DNA of 58,147 nt from an uncultured Pelagibacteraceae bacterium (GCA_902546085.1 CACCIO010000006.1:1-58147), one strand, 5' to 3'. Shown: positions 8,242-17,563, numbered from the stretch's first letter. Translations and numbers: made by a program. The notes: generated by a model not told the origin, from the letters alone.

Positions 8242-8754
8242 TTAAAAAATTGATTTAGAATATTTTTTCCAATTATCTTGATAGTGTTTTGTATTTTCTA
8301 ACACTGCTTGTTTTTCTTCTTCTGTAACTTCTCTAATAACTTTGCCTGGAGAACCAACAACCAAGGAGTTATCAGGTATAACTTTATTTTCTGTAATTAG
8401 AGCTTTAGCTCCAATTATACAATTTTTGCCAATATTAGCTTTATTTAATATGACAGCTCCAATTCCAATTAAACTATTGTCTCCAATGGTACATCCATGG
8501 AGCATAACTAAATGACCAACGGTAACATTTTTTCCTACTTTTAAAGGACATCCGGGATCTGTGTGCAATACACTTCCATCTTGAACATTAGATCCTTCAC
8601 CAATATGAATATTTTCAATATCTCCTCTAAGCACTGCATTAAACCAAATACTTGTATTTTCTTCTAAAGTAACATCACCAATTACAGTTGCATTAGGAGC
8701 TACCCAATTTTCGCCAGAGTTTTTTGGTTTTTTATCTTTTAAATCATAAAACAT
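8242..8754 (-). CDS. Gamma-carbonic anhydrase family protein
   Basis: A 170-residue left-handed beta-helix protein built from hexapeptide repeats. The three metal-binding histidines of gamma-class carbonic anhydrases are present as His64 (SVLHTDPG), His81 and His86 (GHLVMLHGC), and the Arg-Asp pair appears in VLRGDIE. The family reversibly hydrates CO2 or acts as a scaffold; many YrdA/PaaY-like members have other or no demonstrated activity. It is leftward, divergent from the thioredoxin-like gene at 8774 with 19 bases between them. Family membership is secure, enzyme activity is inferred. Confidence 0.92.
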   Translation of the reverse strand: MFYDLKDKKPKNSGENWVAPNATVIGDVTLEENTSIWFNAVLRGDIENIHIGEGSNVQDGSVLHTDPGCPLKVGKNVTVGHLVMLHGCTIGDNSLIGIGAVILNKANIGKNCIIGAKALITENKVIPDNSLVVGSPGKVIREVTEEEKQAVLENTKHYQDNWKKYSKSIF

Positions 8755-8773
8755 AATCTATATATTTTATATT

Positions 8774-9328
8774 ATGCCCATACAAACTCCAATATGTGAT
8801 TTTGGTCAAAAAGCTGTACCATTTGAATTAAAATCTACTGATAATAAAATTCTTTCCTTAAATGATATCAAAGGTGAAAATGGAACTTTGATAATGTTTA
8901 TCTGTAATCATTGTCCATATGTAAAAGCTATAACAAAAGAATTAGTTGAAGATTGTACTGAATTAAACAAAATTGGTATCAACTCAGTTGCTATATGCTC
9001 AAATGACTTTATTAATTATCCAGATGACTCGTTTGAAAACATGATTAAGTTTTCAAATGAAAATCATTTCAATTTTCCTTACTTACATGATGAAACTCAA
9101 AAAATTGCTAAAGCATATGATGCTGTGTGCACTCCAGATTTTTTTGGTTATAATAAAAATTTAGAACTTCAATACAGAGGACGATTAAGAGAGCTTAAAA
9201 AATTTATTCCAGTTAAAGATGGAGAAAGTGATCTACTAATAGCTATGAGACAAATAGCTGAAACCGGAAAAGGTCCTGAAAATCAAATTCCAAGTGCGGG
9301 CTGTGGTATTAAATGGAAGTATGATTGA
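8774..9328 (+). CDS. Thioredoxin-fold (AhpC/TSA-like) redox protein
   Basis: A 184-residue peroxiredoxin/thioredoxin-like protein without signal peptide. The redox motif CNHCPYV puts a CxxC at Cys44 and Cys47, followed by VAICSNDFINYPDDSFENM and a cis-Pro region CTPDFFGY. This matches the group often annotated as thioredoxin family protein or RedB-like in marine bacteria. It may act as a disulfide reductase or peroxidase in the cytoplasm. Its TGA stop overlaps the ATG of the GT4 gene (TGATG), so the two are translationally coupled although their roles look unrelated. Confidence 0.85.
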   Translation: MPIQTPICDFGQKAVPFELKSTDNKILSLNDIKGENGTLIMFICNHCPYVKAITKELVEDCTELNKIGINSVAICSNDFINYPDDSFENMIKFSNENHFNFPYLHDETQKIAKAYDAVCTPDFFGYNKNLELQYRGRLRELKKFIPVKDGESDLLIAMRQIAETGKGPENQIPSAGCGIKWKYD

Positions 9329-10410
9329 TGTATCTAATTGTAACTAGGTCATTTCCACCAGAGTTGGGTGGAATGCAAAGTCTTATGTGGGGTTTATCAA
9401 GAGAGTTATCAAAAAACTTTATGATCAAAGTTTTTGCAGATTATATTGAGGGCCATAAAGAATTTGACGAACAGTCTTCTTTTTCTATTGAAAGAGTTGG
9501 TGGAATTAAATTGCTTAGAAAATATAGAAAAGCTCAATTAATAAATGAATATATTAAACAAAATAAAATAGATGCTATTATTGCTGATCATTGGAAAAGT
9601 TTAGAGCTCATTAAATCAAATAAGAAAAAATACTGTTTAATTCATAGTAAAGAAATCAACCATCCTAAAGGTTCTAATCAAAATAAGAGGGTGATTAGTG
9701 TTTTAAATAATGTTGAAAAAGTTATAGCAAATTCTAAATTCACAAAAAATCTAGCGATAGAAATTGGAGTTAATGCAAATAAGATAATTGTAATAAATCC
9801 AGGTATTAATCCTGCCGAAGAATTAAACAAAAAAACTTTAGATAAAGTTGAAAGTATACTTAAAATTAAAAATCCAAGATTAATTACAGTTTCAAGATTT
9901 GATAAACGTAAAAATCATGAAAAAATAATAATGGCTTTGAGAAATTTAAAACAAATTTATCCTGATATTGTATATATTTGCGTTGGTTATGGAGAGGAAG
10001 AAGAAAATATCAAAAAACTTGTAAAAGAACTAGATCTTGAAGCTCAGGTTATGTTTTTCAAAGACATAAGTAATGACCTAAAAAATGCTTTAGTTGCAAA
10101 ATCAAATATTTTTGTGATGCCGTCTATAATCCATAAAAAATCTGTTGAGGGGTTTGGTATAGCGTATGTTGAAGCTGCACAGTATGGTGTCCCATCAATT
10201 GGTGGTAAAGATGGTGGGGCTGCAGATGCAATTGAACATGAAAAGACTGGTTTAATATGTGATGGAAATAGTCTAGATGATGTTTATTCCTCAATTAATT
10301 CAATGCTTGAAAATAAAAAATATTTAGAACTTGGAAAAAATTCTAAAGAATTTGTTAATAAATTTCAATGGTCTAAAATTATTCAAGAATACAAGAAGAT
10401 ATTAAATTGA
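9328..10410 (+). CDS. Glycosyltransferase family 4
   Basis: A 360-residue GT-B fold glycosyltransferase. The N-terminus MYLIVTRSFPPELGGMQSL is the usual GT4 acceptor-domain opening; the donor domain has LITVSRFDKRKNHE and the EX7E signature in SVEGFGIAYVEAAQYGVP, followed by GGKDGGAADAIEHEKTGL. It would transfer a sugar from a nucleotide donor to a lipid or surface glycan on the cytoplasmic side. I chose ATG 9328 over the in-frame TTG at 9325 because ATG sits in a TGATG overlap with the upstream stop. It is coupled to the following EamA carrier, whose TTG start overlaps its stop. Confidence 0.92.
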   Translation: MYLIVTRSFPPELGGMQSLMWGLSRELSKNFMIKVFADYIEGHKEFDEQSSFSIERVGGIKLLRKYRKAQLINEYIKQNKIDAIIADHWKSLELIKSNKKKYCLIHSKEINHPKGSNQNKRVISVLNNVEKVIANSKFTKNLAIEIGVNANKIIVINPGINPAEELNKKTLDKVESILKIKNPRLITVSRFDKRKNHEKIIMALRNLKQIYPDIVYICVGYGEEEENIKKLVKELDLEAQVMFFKDISNDLKNALVAKSNIFVMPSIIHKKSVEGFGIAYVEAAQYGVPSIGGKDGGAADAIEHEKTGLICDGNSLDDVYSSINSMLENKKYLELGKNSKEFVNKFQWSKIIQEYKKILN

Positions 10411-11297
10411 TTTCAAATAATAAACTAGCAATTTTTTTAATTGTATCTTCAGTATTATTTGGAACATTGATGCTTACATTTTTAAAATTAGCTCAAGAAG
10501 AAGTTAACGTTTACGTCGCAGGATTTTTTAGATTTTTATTTGGTTTTCTAATTATTTTGCCTTACATATTAAAATCCAAGTTCACAGTATTTAAAACAAT
10601 TCATCATAAGAAACATTTTTTTAGAGCATTTTTAAACTTACCTTCCATGCTTTTATATTTTTCAGCTTTAGTAATGATGCCAATTGAAAAAGCTACAGCA
10701 ATTTCTTTTGTTGTCCCTTTCTTAGTAACAATATTGGCTGTTTTATTTCTTGGAGAAAAAATTTACTTATATAGAAGTTTTGCACTAGTTTTAGGGTTTA
10801 TTGGTATGTTGATAATTTTAAGACCAGGAATAATTGATATTTCTCTTGGAGTTTATATGGCTCTAGCCTCCTCTTTTATGTGGTCTGTTGTGATTATAAT
10901 TACAAAAAGTATAGCAAAAGATGATAGTTCAATAACAATTTTATCTTATGGATACACATACATGACAATTTTTAGTTTCATTATTGCTTTGTTTCATTGG
11001 CAAACACCTGGTTTACAAACTTTAATTTATTTATTTTTTGGAGGTTTATTTGGTACTTTGTTACACCTTTGCATTAATCATGCTTATAAATTAGTTGATG
11101 TTAGTGTCACTCAACCATATTCCTTTTTAAGTCTAGTATTTGCATCTTTGATAGGTTTCTATGTATTTAATGAAACACCTGATCTATTTACATGGATTGG
11201 TGCAAGTGTAATTTTTTTAGGGGTTTTAATTATTTCATATAGAGAAATGAAATTAGAAAAAGAAATAATTAGAAAAAGTATAGATATTAAAAATTAA
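10407..11297 (+). CDS. EamA/DMT family transporter
   Basis: A 296-residue protein with ten hydrophobic helices in two EamA repeats, the drug/metabolite transporter layout. Typical features are ATAISFVVPFLVTILAVLFLGEKI at the end of repeat one, GFIGMLIILRPG, and SVTQPYSFLSLVFASLIGFYVFNE in repeat two, each with the Glu-containing helix end. Start is TTG at 10407, overlapping the GT4 stop; there is no closer ATG that keeps the first helix. Substrate is unknown; relatives export amino acids or metabolites. It converges on tctA with a four-base overlap. Confidence 0.88.
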   Translation: MISNNKLAIFLIVSSVLFGTLMLTFLKLAQEEVNVYVAGFFRFLFGFLIILPYILKSKFTVFKTIHHKKHFFRAFLNLPSMLLYFSALVMMPIEKATAISFVVPFLVTILAVLFLGEKIYLYRSFALVLGFIGMLIILRPGIIDISLGVYMALASSFMWSVVIIITKSIAKDDSSITILSYGYTYMTIFSFIIALFHWQTPGLQTLIYLFFGGLFGTLLHLCINHAYKLVDVSVTQPYSFLSLVFASLIGFYVFNETPDLFTWIGASVIFLGVLIISYREMKLEKEIIRKSIDIKN

Positions 11298-12793
11298 TTT
11301 TTTTTCGTAAAAGTTTTATAAATATGCCAAATTACAATTAATATTGTGGTAGCTAAAATACATGCTGTTAAAGTTCTGTCCCATAAAAATTCCCAAGAAC
11401 CGTTGCTTAATAATAAAGATCTTCTAAGATTTTCTTCCATCAGTCCGCCTAGTACAAAAGCTAATATCAAAGGTGGCATCGGGAAATCATATAATCTTAA
11501 AAAAGTTGCTACTACAGCTATCCCAATCATTAAATAAATATCGAAATTATTAAATGACATTACATAAATCCCAGTAACAGAGAAAAATAGAATTAAAGGA
11601 ATTAAATAATTTTTAGGAATAGCGAGAATTCTAGCTATATAAGGAATGAGTGGTAAATTTAATATAAGAAGAATTACCATTCCAATATACATAGACATAA
11701 TTATTGACCAAAAAATCTCTGGATTAGTCATGTAAAGTCTAGGACCAGGCTGAACACCAAAACCTAAAAGTGCACCTAGCATTACCGCGGTTGTTCCACT
11801 TCCAGGAATTCCCAAAGTAAGCATTGGCACAAAAGAACCTGAACAAGCAGCATTATTTGCTGTTTCTGGTGCAGATAAACCATTTACACTTCCTTTACCA
11901 AATTTTTCTTTTTCTTCATCACTAACTACGTTTCGTTCCATGCCATAAGCTAAAAAAGATGCAATTGTTGCACCAGCACCAGGTAAAACACCAATTAAAA
12001 AACCAATAACTGATGATCTTGGTATTGTTTTGTACATTTTAGTTCGCTCTTCTTTATTTATCTTAATAGAACCTAATTCAGTTAATGAAACTTGTTTAGC
12101 AGCAATAGTTGGATCGTTTCTTTTTAAAATAATTGTTAAAGCTTCACTCATTGCAAAGGTTGCCATGACAACAAGTACGAAGCTAATACCATCAGTTAGG
12201 TTCATATTGTTAAATGTATATCTTGTAATATCAGACAAACTGTCTTGACCAACTGAAGCCAACATCAAACCTAAAACGACCATCATCATTGCTTTTAAAA
12301 ATTGTCCTTTAGATGAAAAAGCAGCAATAGCTGTTAAGCCTAAAATCATCAAAGCAAAATAATCAGGAGATCTAAAAGATAAACTTACTTTAGACAAACT
12401 TGGTGCCATGAATAACAAATAAATTGCGGACAATGTTCCACCTGCAAATGAGCTCCAAGCTGCAATTGCTAAAGCTTTTCCAGCTTTACCTTGCTGTGCC
12501 ATTGGATAACCATCAAATGAAGTTGCAACTGTTCCTGGAACACCGGGGGCATTTAATAATATTGAAGAAGTTGATCCACCAAATACTGCTCCGTAATAAA
12601 CACCAGCCATTAAAATTAATCCTGTTGCAGGTTCAAAACCATATGTAATAGGTATCATTAAAGCAATTGCAGTCATTGGACCAAGACCAGGAAGCATTCC
12701 AATGATTGTTCCAAAAAAACAACCAACCATAACCATTAATATATTTTGGAGTGTAAGTGCTGTTGTTAATCCAATTAGTATTCCTTCAATCAT
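11294..12793 (-). CDS. tctA: Tripartite tricarboxylate transporter large permease TctA
   Basis: A 499-residue, 11-12 helix membrane protein. The TctA signature GTIIGMLPGLGPMTAIALMIP lies at residues 27-47, mirrored in the second half by GFLIGVLPGAGATIASFLAYG and PETANNAACSGSFVPMLTLGIPGSGTTAVML. It forms the secondary-active, ion-driven channel that works with TctB and the periplasmic TctC. Substrates of the family include citrate and other carboxylates. It is the last gene of the leftward tctC-tctB-tctA operon and overlaps tctB by four bases. Confidence 0.95.
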   Translation of the reverse strand: MIEGILIGLTTALTLQNILMVMVGCFFGTIIGMLPGLGPMTAIALMIPITYGFEPATGLILMAGVYYGAVFGGSTSSILLNAPGVPGTVATSFDGYPMAQQGKAGKALAIAAWSSFAGGTLSAIYLLFMAPSLSKVSLSFRSPDYFALMILGLTAIAAFSSKGQFLKAMMMVVLGLMLASVGQDSLSDITRYTFNNMNLTDGISFVLVVMATFAMSEALTIILKRNDPTIAAKQVSLTELGSIKINKEERTKMYKTIPRSSVIGFLIGVLPGAGATIASFLAYGMERNVVSDEEKEKFGKGSVNGLSAPETANNAACSGSFVPMLTLGIPGSGTTAVMLGALLGFGVQPGPRLYMTNPEIFWSIIMSMYIGMVILLILNLPLIPYIARILAIPKNYLIPLILFFSVTGIYVMSFNNFDIYLMIGIAVVATFLRLYDFPMPPLILAFVLGGLMEENLRRSLLLSNGSWEFLWDRTLTACILATTILIVIWHIYKTFTKKN

Positions 12794-13260
12794 CCCATGA
12801 CCCCTATTGATTGCAAGAATGGATCCCTTAAATAAATATCAAGAATACCATGAAGCAAATACATAAAGGCAGCAACAAATGGAAAGGATAATAAAAACAT
12901 CAAAATCCATCTTCGTTCTCCTAAAAAATAATATGAAGCAAATAAAAATAATGAAGTGGTTAAAAAATAACCAACTTTTAAAATTGTAGCTCCATAAATA
13001 ATTGCAATTAATATAAGTATACCAGTTTTTTTATACTCTAAATTTTTATGTTCTACTTTAATTGTATTTGGGTCTGGTAAAATAAGTTTCAATCCAGAAA
13101 AAAATAATCCTGCATAACCTAAATAAATTGGAAACGTTTTAGCGTTAAATGGAGCTTTTTCATCGAATGTGAAAACTTGAATTTGATAAGCTAAATATAA
13201 ATAAAATGCTGAAAAAATAAAAAAGAGCAGTGATATAATTTTTGTAGTATTTATATTCAC
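12790..13260 (-). CDS. tctB: Tripartite tricarboxylate transporter small subunit TctB
   Basis: A 156-residue protein with four hydrophobic helices, matching TctB in size and position. Start is GTG at 13260; no in-frame ATG precedes the first helix (IISLLFFIFSAFYLYLAY), so GTG is the best choice. Unusually, this start codon is buried in the 5' arm of a terminator-like hairpin whose T-run lies inside the first codons (see the terminator entry). Expression is thus likely limited relative to tctC. The C-terminus overlaps tctA by four bases. Confidence 0.88.
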   Translation of the reverse strand: MNINTTKIISLLFFIFSAFYLYLAYQIQVFTFDEKAPFNAKTFPIYLGYAGLFFSGLKLILPDPNTIKVEHKNLEYKKTGILILIAIIYGATILKVGYFLTTSLFLFASYYFLGERRWILMFLLSFPFVAAFMYLLHGILDIYLRDPFLQSIGVMG

Positions 13261-13266
13261 TGCTCT
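13211..13266 (-). terminator. Terminator-like attenuator overlapping the tctB start
   Basis: On the minus strand, the arm at 13251-13266 (containing GAGCAGTGAATATAA, which includes the GTG start) pairs with 13224-13238 (TTATATCACTGCTC). The stem has about 15 bp with one bulge and a 12-base loop, and is followed by TTTTTTATTTTTT (13223 down to 13212). It lies 24-79 bases beyond the tctC stop. Folding would both end transcription and hide the tctB start. Confidence 0.75.
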
Positions 13267-13289
13267 AATTTTTAATTTCTAACCAAAGG

Positions 13290-14270
13290 TTAGATAACTC
13301 CTAGTTTTTTCATAAGAGCTGTCATTTCTTCAGTTTGTTTTTCTAAGAAAGATACAAACTTATCTTCAGGGTTATAAATATTAACCCAAGCATTTCTTGC
13401 TCTTACTGTTTCCCATTCAGGAGTTTTTTGTACATCGCCAAGCATTTTTGCAATTGCTGCTTTATCAGCATTGCTCATACCTGGAGGGCCAAAAAATCCT
13501 CTCCAGTTAACGAATTGTACATCATACCCTTGTTCTTTAAGAGTTGGTGCATCTGGTGCATCAGAAACTCTTGAAGGAGCAGTAATTCCAATAATTGTTA
13601 CTTGGTCTCTTGCGCCCATCAATTCACCTAAACCAGTTGAAATGATTTGAGTTTCTCCAGATAAAAGTCCAGCTAAAGCTTTTCCACCAGCATCATAAGG
13701 AATGTATGCAACAGCATTTGGATCTGCACCAGCAGCTTGGAATGCTAAAGCACCAATTAAATGGTCCATACTTCCTCTTACTGATCCACCAGCCATTTTG
13801 ATTGAGCTTGGATCTTTTTTGTATGCATCAACTACATCTTTAAAGTTTTTGTAAGGTGAGTTTTTTGCAACTGCAATTGCACCATAGTCACCTATTACTC
13901 CAGCAATTGGCACAACATCTTTATAAGATAAAGTTCCGCTACCTTTTACATAACCTTCGTGTCTAGTAATAGATCTTAGTACTAATGGTGTAGATTGAAC
14001 TAACACTGTATTAGCAGGTTTAGTATTAATCATATAAGCAAGTGCTTTACCACCGCCACCACCCGACATATTTTCAAATGATGCACTTTTTAACATACCA
14101 GCTTTTGTTAAAGCTTCTCCAGTACCTCTAGCAGTTCCATCCCAACCACCGCCAGCACCACCACCAATTACAAAGTGCAATTTTTCAATTGCTACTGAAC
14201 TTGTAGTTGTTGCTGAGAATAATAGGATTGCTGAGAATAGTACTGAAAATAATTTTTTAATATTACTCAT
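13290..14270 (-). CDS. tctC: Tripartite tricarboxylate transporter substrate-binding protein TctC
   Basis: A 326-residue periplasmic protein with signal peptide (MSNIKKLFSVLFSAILLFSATTTSSVA, cut here into its first part ending near Ala27). The Bug-fold binding loop HFVIGGGAGGGWDGTARG is at the mature N-terminus, and the second domain has IPYDAGGKALAGLLSGETQ. It captures carboxylates for TctAB. The start is supported by GGGAGG four bases upstream of ATG. It is the first gene of its operon and is followed by a short 6-bp hairpin at the stop (CTAACC/GGTTAG, 13279-13293) and then the stronger attenuator over tctB. Ligand identity is unknown; Bug proteins vary widely. Confidence 0.94.
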   Translation of the reverse strand: MSNIKKLFSVLFSAILLFSATTTSSVAIEKLHFVIGGGAGGGWDGTARGTGEALTKAGMLKSASFENMSGGGGGKALAYMINTKPANTVLVQSTPLVLRSITRHEGYVKGSGTLSYKDVVPIAGVIGDYGAIAVAKNSPYKNFKDVVDAYKKDPSSIKMAGGSVRGSMDHLIGALAFQAAGADPNAVAYIPYDAGGKALAGLLSGETQIISTGLGELMGARDQVTIIGITAPSRVSDAPDAPTLKEQGYDVQFVNWRGFFGPPGMSNADKAAIAKMLGDVQKTPEWETVRARNAWVNIYNPEDKFVSFLEKQTEEMTALMKKLGVI

Positions 14271-14344
14271 AATACCTCCCTTATTGTTTATTATTTTATT
14301 TATATTAAATAGTTAATATAAACTAGAGTCAATCAGATAGATAA

Positions 14345-15424
14345 ATGAAAATGAATTTATTAATCAAAAATTTTAAAGAAAATTTATCCCAGATATTAAC
14401 AATTAAATTTATTTCTGTTTTAATCATTTCTTTTCCTAGTGCAATTGTTGCTGACTATTTAAGTATTCCTCTAGCTTGGTTTTTAGGACCGATGATTGTC
14501 ACATCAATTGCTGCTTTATCAGGTCTAAAAATCATTATGCCTAAAATTATATTAAGTTTTATATTGATAATTTTAGGTTTGCATATTGGAAATTACATAG
14601 ATCAAAATTTATTTAATCAAATGCTTGATTGGATTTGGACTTCATTAATTATGTTAATCTACATAATAATTTGTATTTTAGTTGTCGCTAAATACCTTCA
14701 AAAATTTGCAAGTTATAGTGAAAAAGCTTCAATATTTTCAGCAGCTCCTGGCGCATTGGGTCCTTTAATGATTTTAGCTGAAAATGAAAAAACAGATTTA
14801 TCTCAAGTAGCAACCTCTCATTTAATCAGATTAATAATCATAATAACTATCATCCCATTTATTATAGTTAACAATACTGATAATAATGTTTTGTTAAATG
14901 ATGACTTAAATTATTTAGCTCAAAATCATTTAAATTTAATTTTACTTATTATTACATCTTTGTTTTTTATTTTTGTTTTTGATAAAATTAGAATTCCTGC
15001 TGCTTTACTATCTGGAACATTATTTGCGAGTGGTTTGTTACAAATTACTGATATAGCCTCATATAAATTACCAAATGAAACAGTAAATTTTTGTCTATTA
15101 ATACTTGGCTCTTCAGTTGGTTGTAGGTTTGCTGAAAAAACTGTTAAAGAGATAGCTAATAATTCTCTTCATAGTATTGTAGCTACAACTATTTTGGTAG
15201 TATTAGGTTTGGTTGCAGCCTATGTTGCAACATTCTTTGTTGAGACAAACATTTTAACTTTAATATTATCTTTTAGCCCTGGTGGAATTTATGAGGTAGC
15301 AGTTATAGCAATTGCTTTTGATTTAGACCCAGACTTTGTTGCTTTTCACCATATAATAAGATTACTTTTCATACTTTTCACAGTTCCTGTATTTTTAAGA
15401 ATAATTGAAAAAATTAAGAAATAA
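14345..15424 (+). CDS. AbrB-family membrane protein (transporter or regulator)
   Basis: A 359-residue polytopic membrane protein of the COG3180/AbrB group, sometimes misnamed ammonia monooxygenase. Two repeats are visible: IPLAWFLGPMIVTSIAALSGL then SAAPGALGPLMILAE in the first half, and RIPAALLSGTLFASGLLQI then SFSPGGIYEVAVIAIAFDLDPDFVAFHHIIRLLFI in the second. Function is not established. It is divergent from tctC across 74 bases, and AbrB-like genes are often found beside tct or other carboxylate transport genes, so shared regulation with tctCBA is plausible. Confidence 0.85.
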   Translation: MKMNLLIKNFKENLSQILTIKFISVLIISFPSAIVADYLSIPLAWFLGPMIVTSIAALSGLKIIMPKIILSFILIILGLHIGNYIDQNLFNQMLDWIWTSLIMLIYIIICILVVAKYLQKFASYSEKASIFSAAPGALGPLMILAENEKTDLSQVATSHLIRLIIIITIIPFIIVNNTDNNVLLNDDLNYLAQNHLNLILLIITSLFFIFVFDKIRIPAALLSGTLFASGLLQITDIASYKLPNETVNFCLLILGSSVGCRFAEKTVKEIANNSLHSIVATTILVVLGLVAAYVATFFVETNILTLILSFSPGGIYEVAVIAIAFDLDPDFVAFHHIIRLLFILFTVPVFLRIIEKIKK

Positions 15425-16355
15425 TTTCAGAAAGTCTTTTAAAAACTTTTTCTGCTGACAGTTTTGATAATTCAGGAGCTTGTATTGCTTTAAAATTTTC
15501 TCTTTCAATACTTACTTTAAAAGGAGTTGTATGAGATCCAAATAAAGCGATTCCTTTTGAGCCTAAGTGTGCCGTCATATGTGCAGGTCCTGTATCATTT
15601 GCAACAACAAATGAACTATCTTCAATTAATGCTGCTAACTGAGAAATATCTAAAGCTTTTCCATTATCTAAAATACAGAGTGCATTTATATTTGATGCTT
15701 CTTTAATTTCATTTGGTCCAGGAGCTACAACAACTTTAAATTTATTGTCTGACTTTTCGTTAATCATAGAAATTAATTCATTATAATAAGGCCATTTTTT
15801 TGATGTTAAATGTGGTGAGCAGAAAGGAAAAAGAAGAATATATTTATCCAATTGATAGTAACTTTTTATTTGGGATATGTCTGAAGAGCTCCAAGAAAAA
15901 TCAGGGTGCAATGTATGATTTGTATTTATACCTGAACTTTTTAATTGGTAATCAAATCTAGATAAAACAGAATCTTTATCAAAATCTTCTTTTCTAGTTC
16001 CTTCTGGTAAAGAAGTTTCTGTAGATGACCAAATATCTTTTGAGGCTTTTGGAAATAAGATTTTTTTATAAAAAGCTGATCTACTTGAATTCTGAAGATC
16101 ATAAACTTTTGAAAAATTATATTTTTTTATACTTTTCATTAGTAAGTATAAATAAATCAGGTTGAGTCTTGATAATCGCTTATCTAAAATAACATTAGAA
16201 ATATGTGGATTTTTTTTAAATAAATCAAAGTATGGTTTAGTTGTAAGCAAATGAATTTCATCTTCTTTATGATTCTCAGAAATATCTTGAATTGCCCCAC
16301 ATGCTTGAGCTATATCACCCAAAGATCCATGTTTGATAATTAAAATATTAGACAT
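15414..16355 (-). CDS. Glycosyltransferase family 9 (ADP-heptose:LPS heptosyltransferase-like)
   Basis: A 313-residue GT-B protein. It starts MSNILIIKHGSLGDIAQACG, the GT9 nucleotide-sugar fold opening (IxxxxLGDxxxA), and has LLFPFCSPHLTSKKWPYYNEL and FVVANDTGPAHMTAHLGSKGIALFG, which match the heptosyltransferase C-terminal motifs. It probably adds heptose or a related sugar to the lipopolysaccharide core. Its 3' end overlaps the AbrB-like gene by 11 bases and its start is 32 bases from the divergent DUF6165 gene, a family often seen with surface glycan genes. Confidence 0.88.
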   Translation of the reverse strand: MSNILIIKHGSLGDIAQACGAIQDISENHKEDEIHLLTTKPYFDLFKKNPHISNVILDKRLSRLNLIYLYLLMKSIKKYNFSKVYDLQNSSRSAFYKKILFPKASKDIWSSTETSLPEGTRKEDFDKDSVLSRFDYQLKSSGINTNHTLHPDFSWSSSDISQIKSYYQLDKYILLFPFCSPHLTSKKWPYYNELISMINEKSDNKFKVVVAPGPNEIKEASNINALCILDNGKALDISQLAALIEDSSFVVANDTGPAHMTAHLGSKGIALFGSHTTPFKVSIERENFKAIQAPELSKLSAEKVFKRLSEIIS

Positions 16356-16387
16356 ATTTTTAACAATTTAACATAGTATAAAATTTA

Positions 16388-16777
16388 ATGAATAAAATTA
16401 TAGTAGAAGTTTCAGTAGGTGAACTTTTAGACAAAATCTCAATCTTAGAAATTAAGAAGGAAAAAATTAAAGATCCTGAAAAACTAAAATTTATATCAAA
16501 TGAACATTCGATTCTAAAAGATCAGCTAGAAAAGAATGTTAAGTCTGATGAAAAACTAAATAAACTATTCCAAGATTTAAAAGAAATTAATGCCAAGTTA
16601 TGGATTATAGAAGATCAAAAAAGAGATTGTGAAAAAAACAAAGACTTTGGAGAAAAATTTATTAAATTGTCTAGAGATGTTCATTTTTTTAATGATGATA
16701 GAGCAAAAATCAAACTAGAAATGAATAATCACACCGGATCAAGTATTAAAGAAATTAAAGAGTATACTAGTTACTAA
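16388..16777 (+). CDS. DUF6165 family protein
   Basis: A 129-residue, charged, mostly helical soluble protein. Its opening IIVEVSVGELLDKISILEIKK and the later LWIIEDQKRDCEKNKDFGEKFI are characteristic of DUF6165, a small family of unknown function frequently adjacent to glycosyltransferases in marine bacteria. No signal peptide, membrane segment or catalytic motif is visible. It is divergent from the GT9 gene and converges on the PhyH-type dioxygenase with an 11-base overlap. Family recognition is fairly firm; function is unknown. Confidence 0.7.
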   Translation: MNKIIVEVSVGELLDKISILEIKKEKIKDPEKLKFISNEHSILKDQLEKNVKSDEKLNKLFQDLKEINAKLWIIEDQKRDCEKNKDFGEKFIKLSRDVHFFNDDRAKIKLEMNNHTGSSIKEIKEYTSY

Positions 16778-17555
16778 AAACTTTAGGAAACCAATCATCT
16801 CTCATCAAATCTCCAGTTTTTAAATTAATTCCATCAAATGGAGGTGAGGTTGGCCCTCCTCTGTCAATATATTTTACATCGTCTCCTATAAATCGCATCG
16901 AAAATGCCCTTCTTGATTTAGAAGAATTGTTTCCTGTTGAACCATGTACAGTTTTAAAATTAAATAAAACAGCATCACCCAAACTTAATTTTGGAATTAA
17001 AATATTTTTTTCAAATTCTTTTGATGGTGGTAAATCCATAAAAGAACTATCATCTTCATACCAAGATTGGTTATTTGACCATTTTGTGGGTCTAATTAAC
17101 TTTGACCATTTATGAGAACCTAAAATTAATTTAATATTATTTTTATGATCAACTTCATCTAATGGTATCCAAAAACTTCCAGTATCATTCCCATCAACAC
17201 AATAATACGGCATATCTTGATGCCAAGGTGTTTCTTTATTAGTATCTGGATCTTTAATAAAAATATGTTCGTGAAAAATTTGAGTAGATTTAGAATTAGT
17301 TGCTTCTGCAAATATTTGTGCTCCATGTGAATTAAATAAACAATCCTTAAATTCCTCTATCCTTTCCCAATTGCAATAATCTTCAAAAAATCTTCCCTTA
17401 TCAGCAATTATATTCTCTCTTCCATGTTTGCTTGGATTATCTAAAACTTTTTGAAATCCTTTTCTAAGTGGCTCAATCCAGTCTTTAAATATATCCTTAA
17501 TTATTATTACTCCATTATTTTGATACTCTTTAATTTGTTGTTGAGATAAATGCAT
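16767..17555 (-). CDS. Phytanoyl-CoA dioxygenase (PhyH) family protein
   Basis: A 262-residue Fe(II)/2-oxoglutarate dioxygenase. The metal triad is His112 and Asp114 in PWHQDMPYY and His204 in FKTVHGSTGNNSS, with Arg215/Arg216 positioned for 2-oxoglutarate. Marine PhyH enzymes hydroxylate diverse small molecules, including ectoine, phosphonates and methylated amines, so the substrate is open. It lies eight bases downstream of the amino-acid ABC permease gene on the same strand and may be co-transcribed with that importer, suggesting it acts on an imported amine or amino acid. Confidence 0.9.
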   Translation of the reverse strand: MHLSQQQIKEYQNNGVIIIKDIFKDWIEPLRKGFQKVLDNPSKHGRENIIADKGRFFEDYCNWERIEEFKDCLFNSHGAQIFAEATNSKSTQIFHEHIFIKDPDTNKETPWHQDMPYYCVDGNDTGSFWIPLDEVDHKNNIKLILGSHKWSKLIRPTKWSNNQSWYEDDSSFMDLPPSKEFEKNILIPKLSLGDAVLFNFKTVHGSTGNNSSKSRRAFSMRFIGDDVKYIDRGGPTSPPFDGINLKTGDLMRDDWFPKVFSN

Positions 17556-17563
17556 TTTACTTA

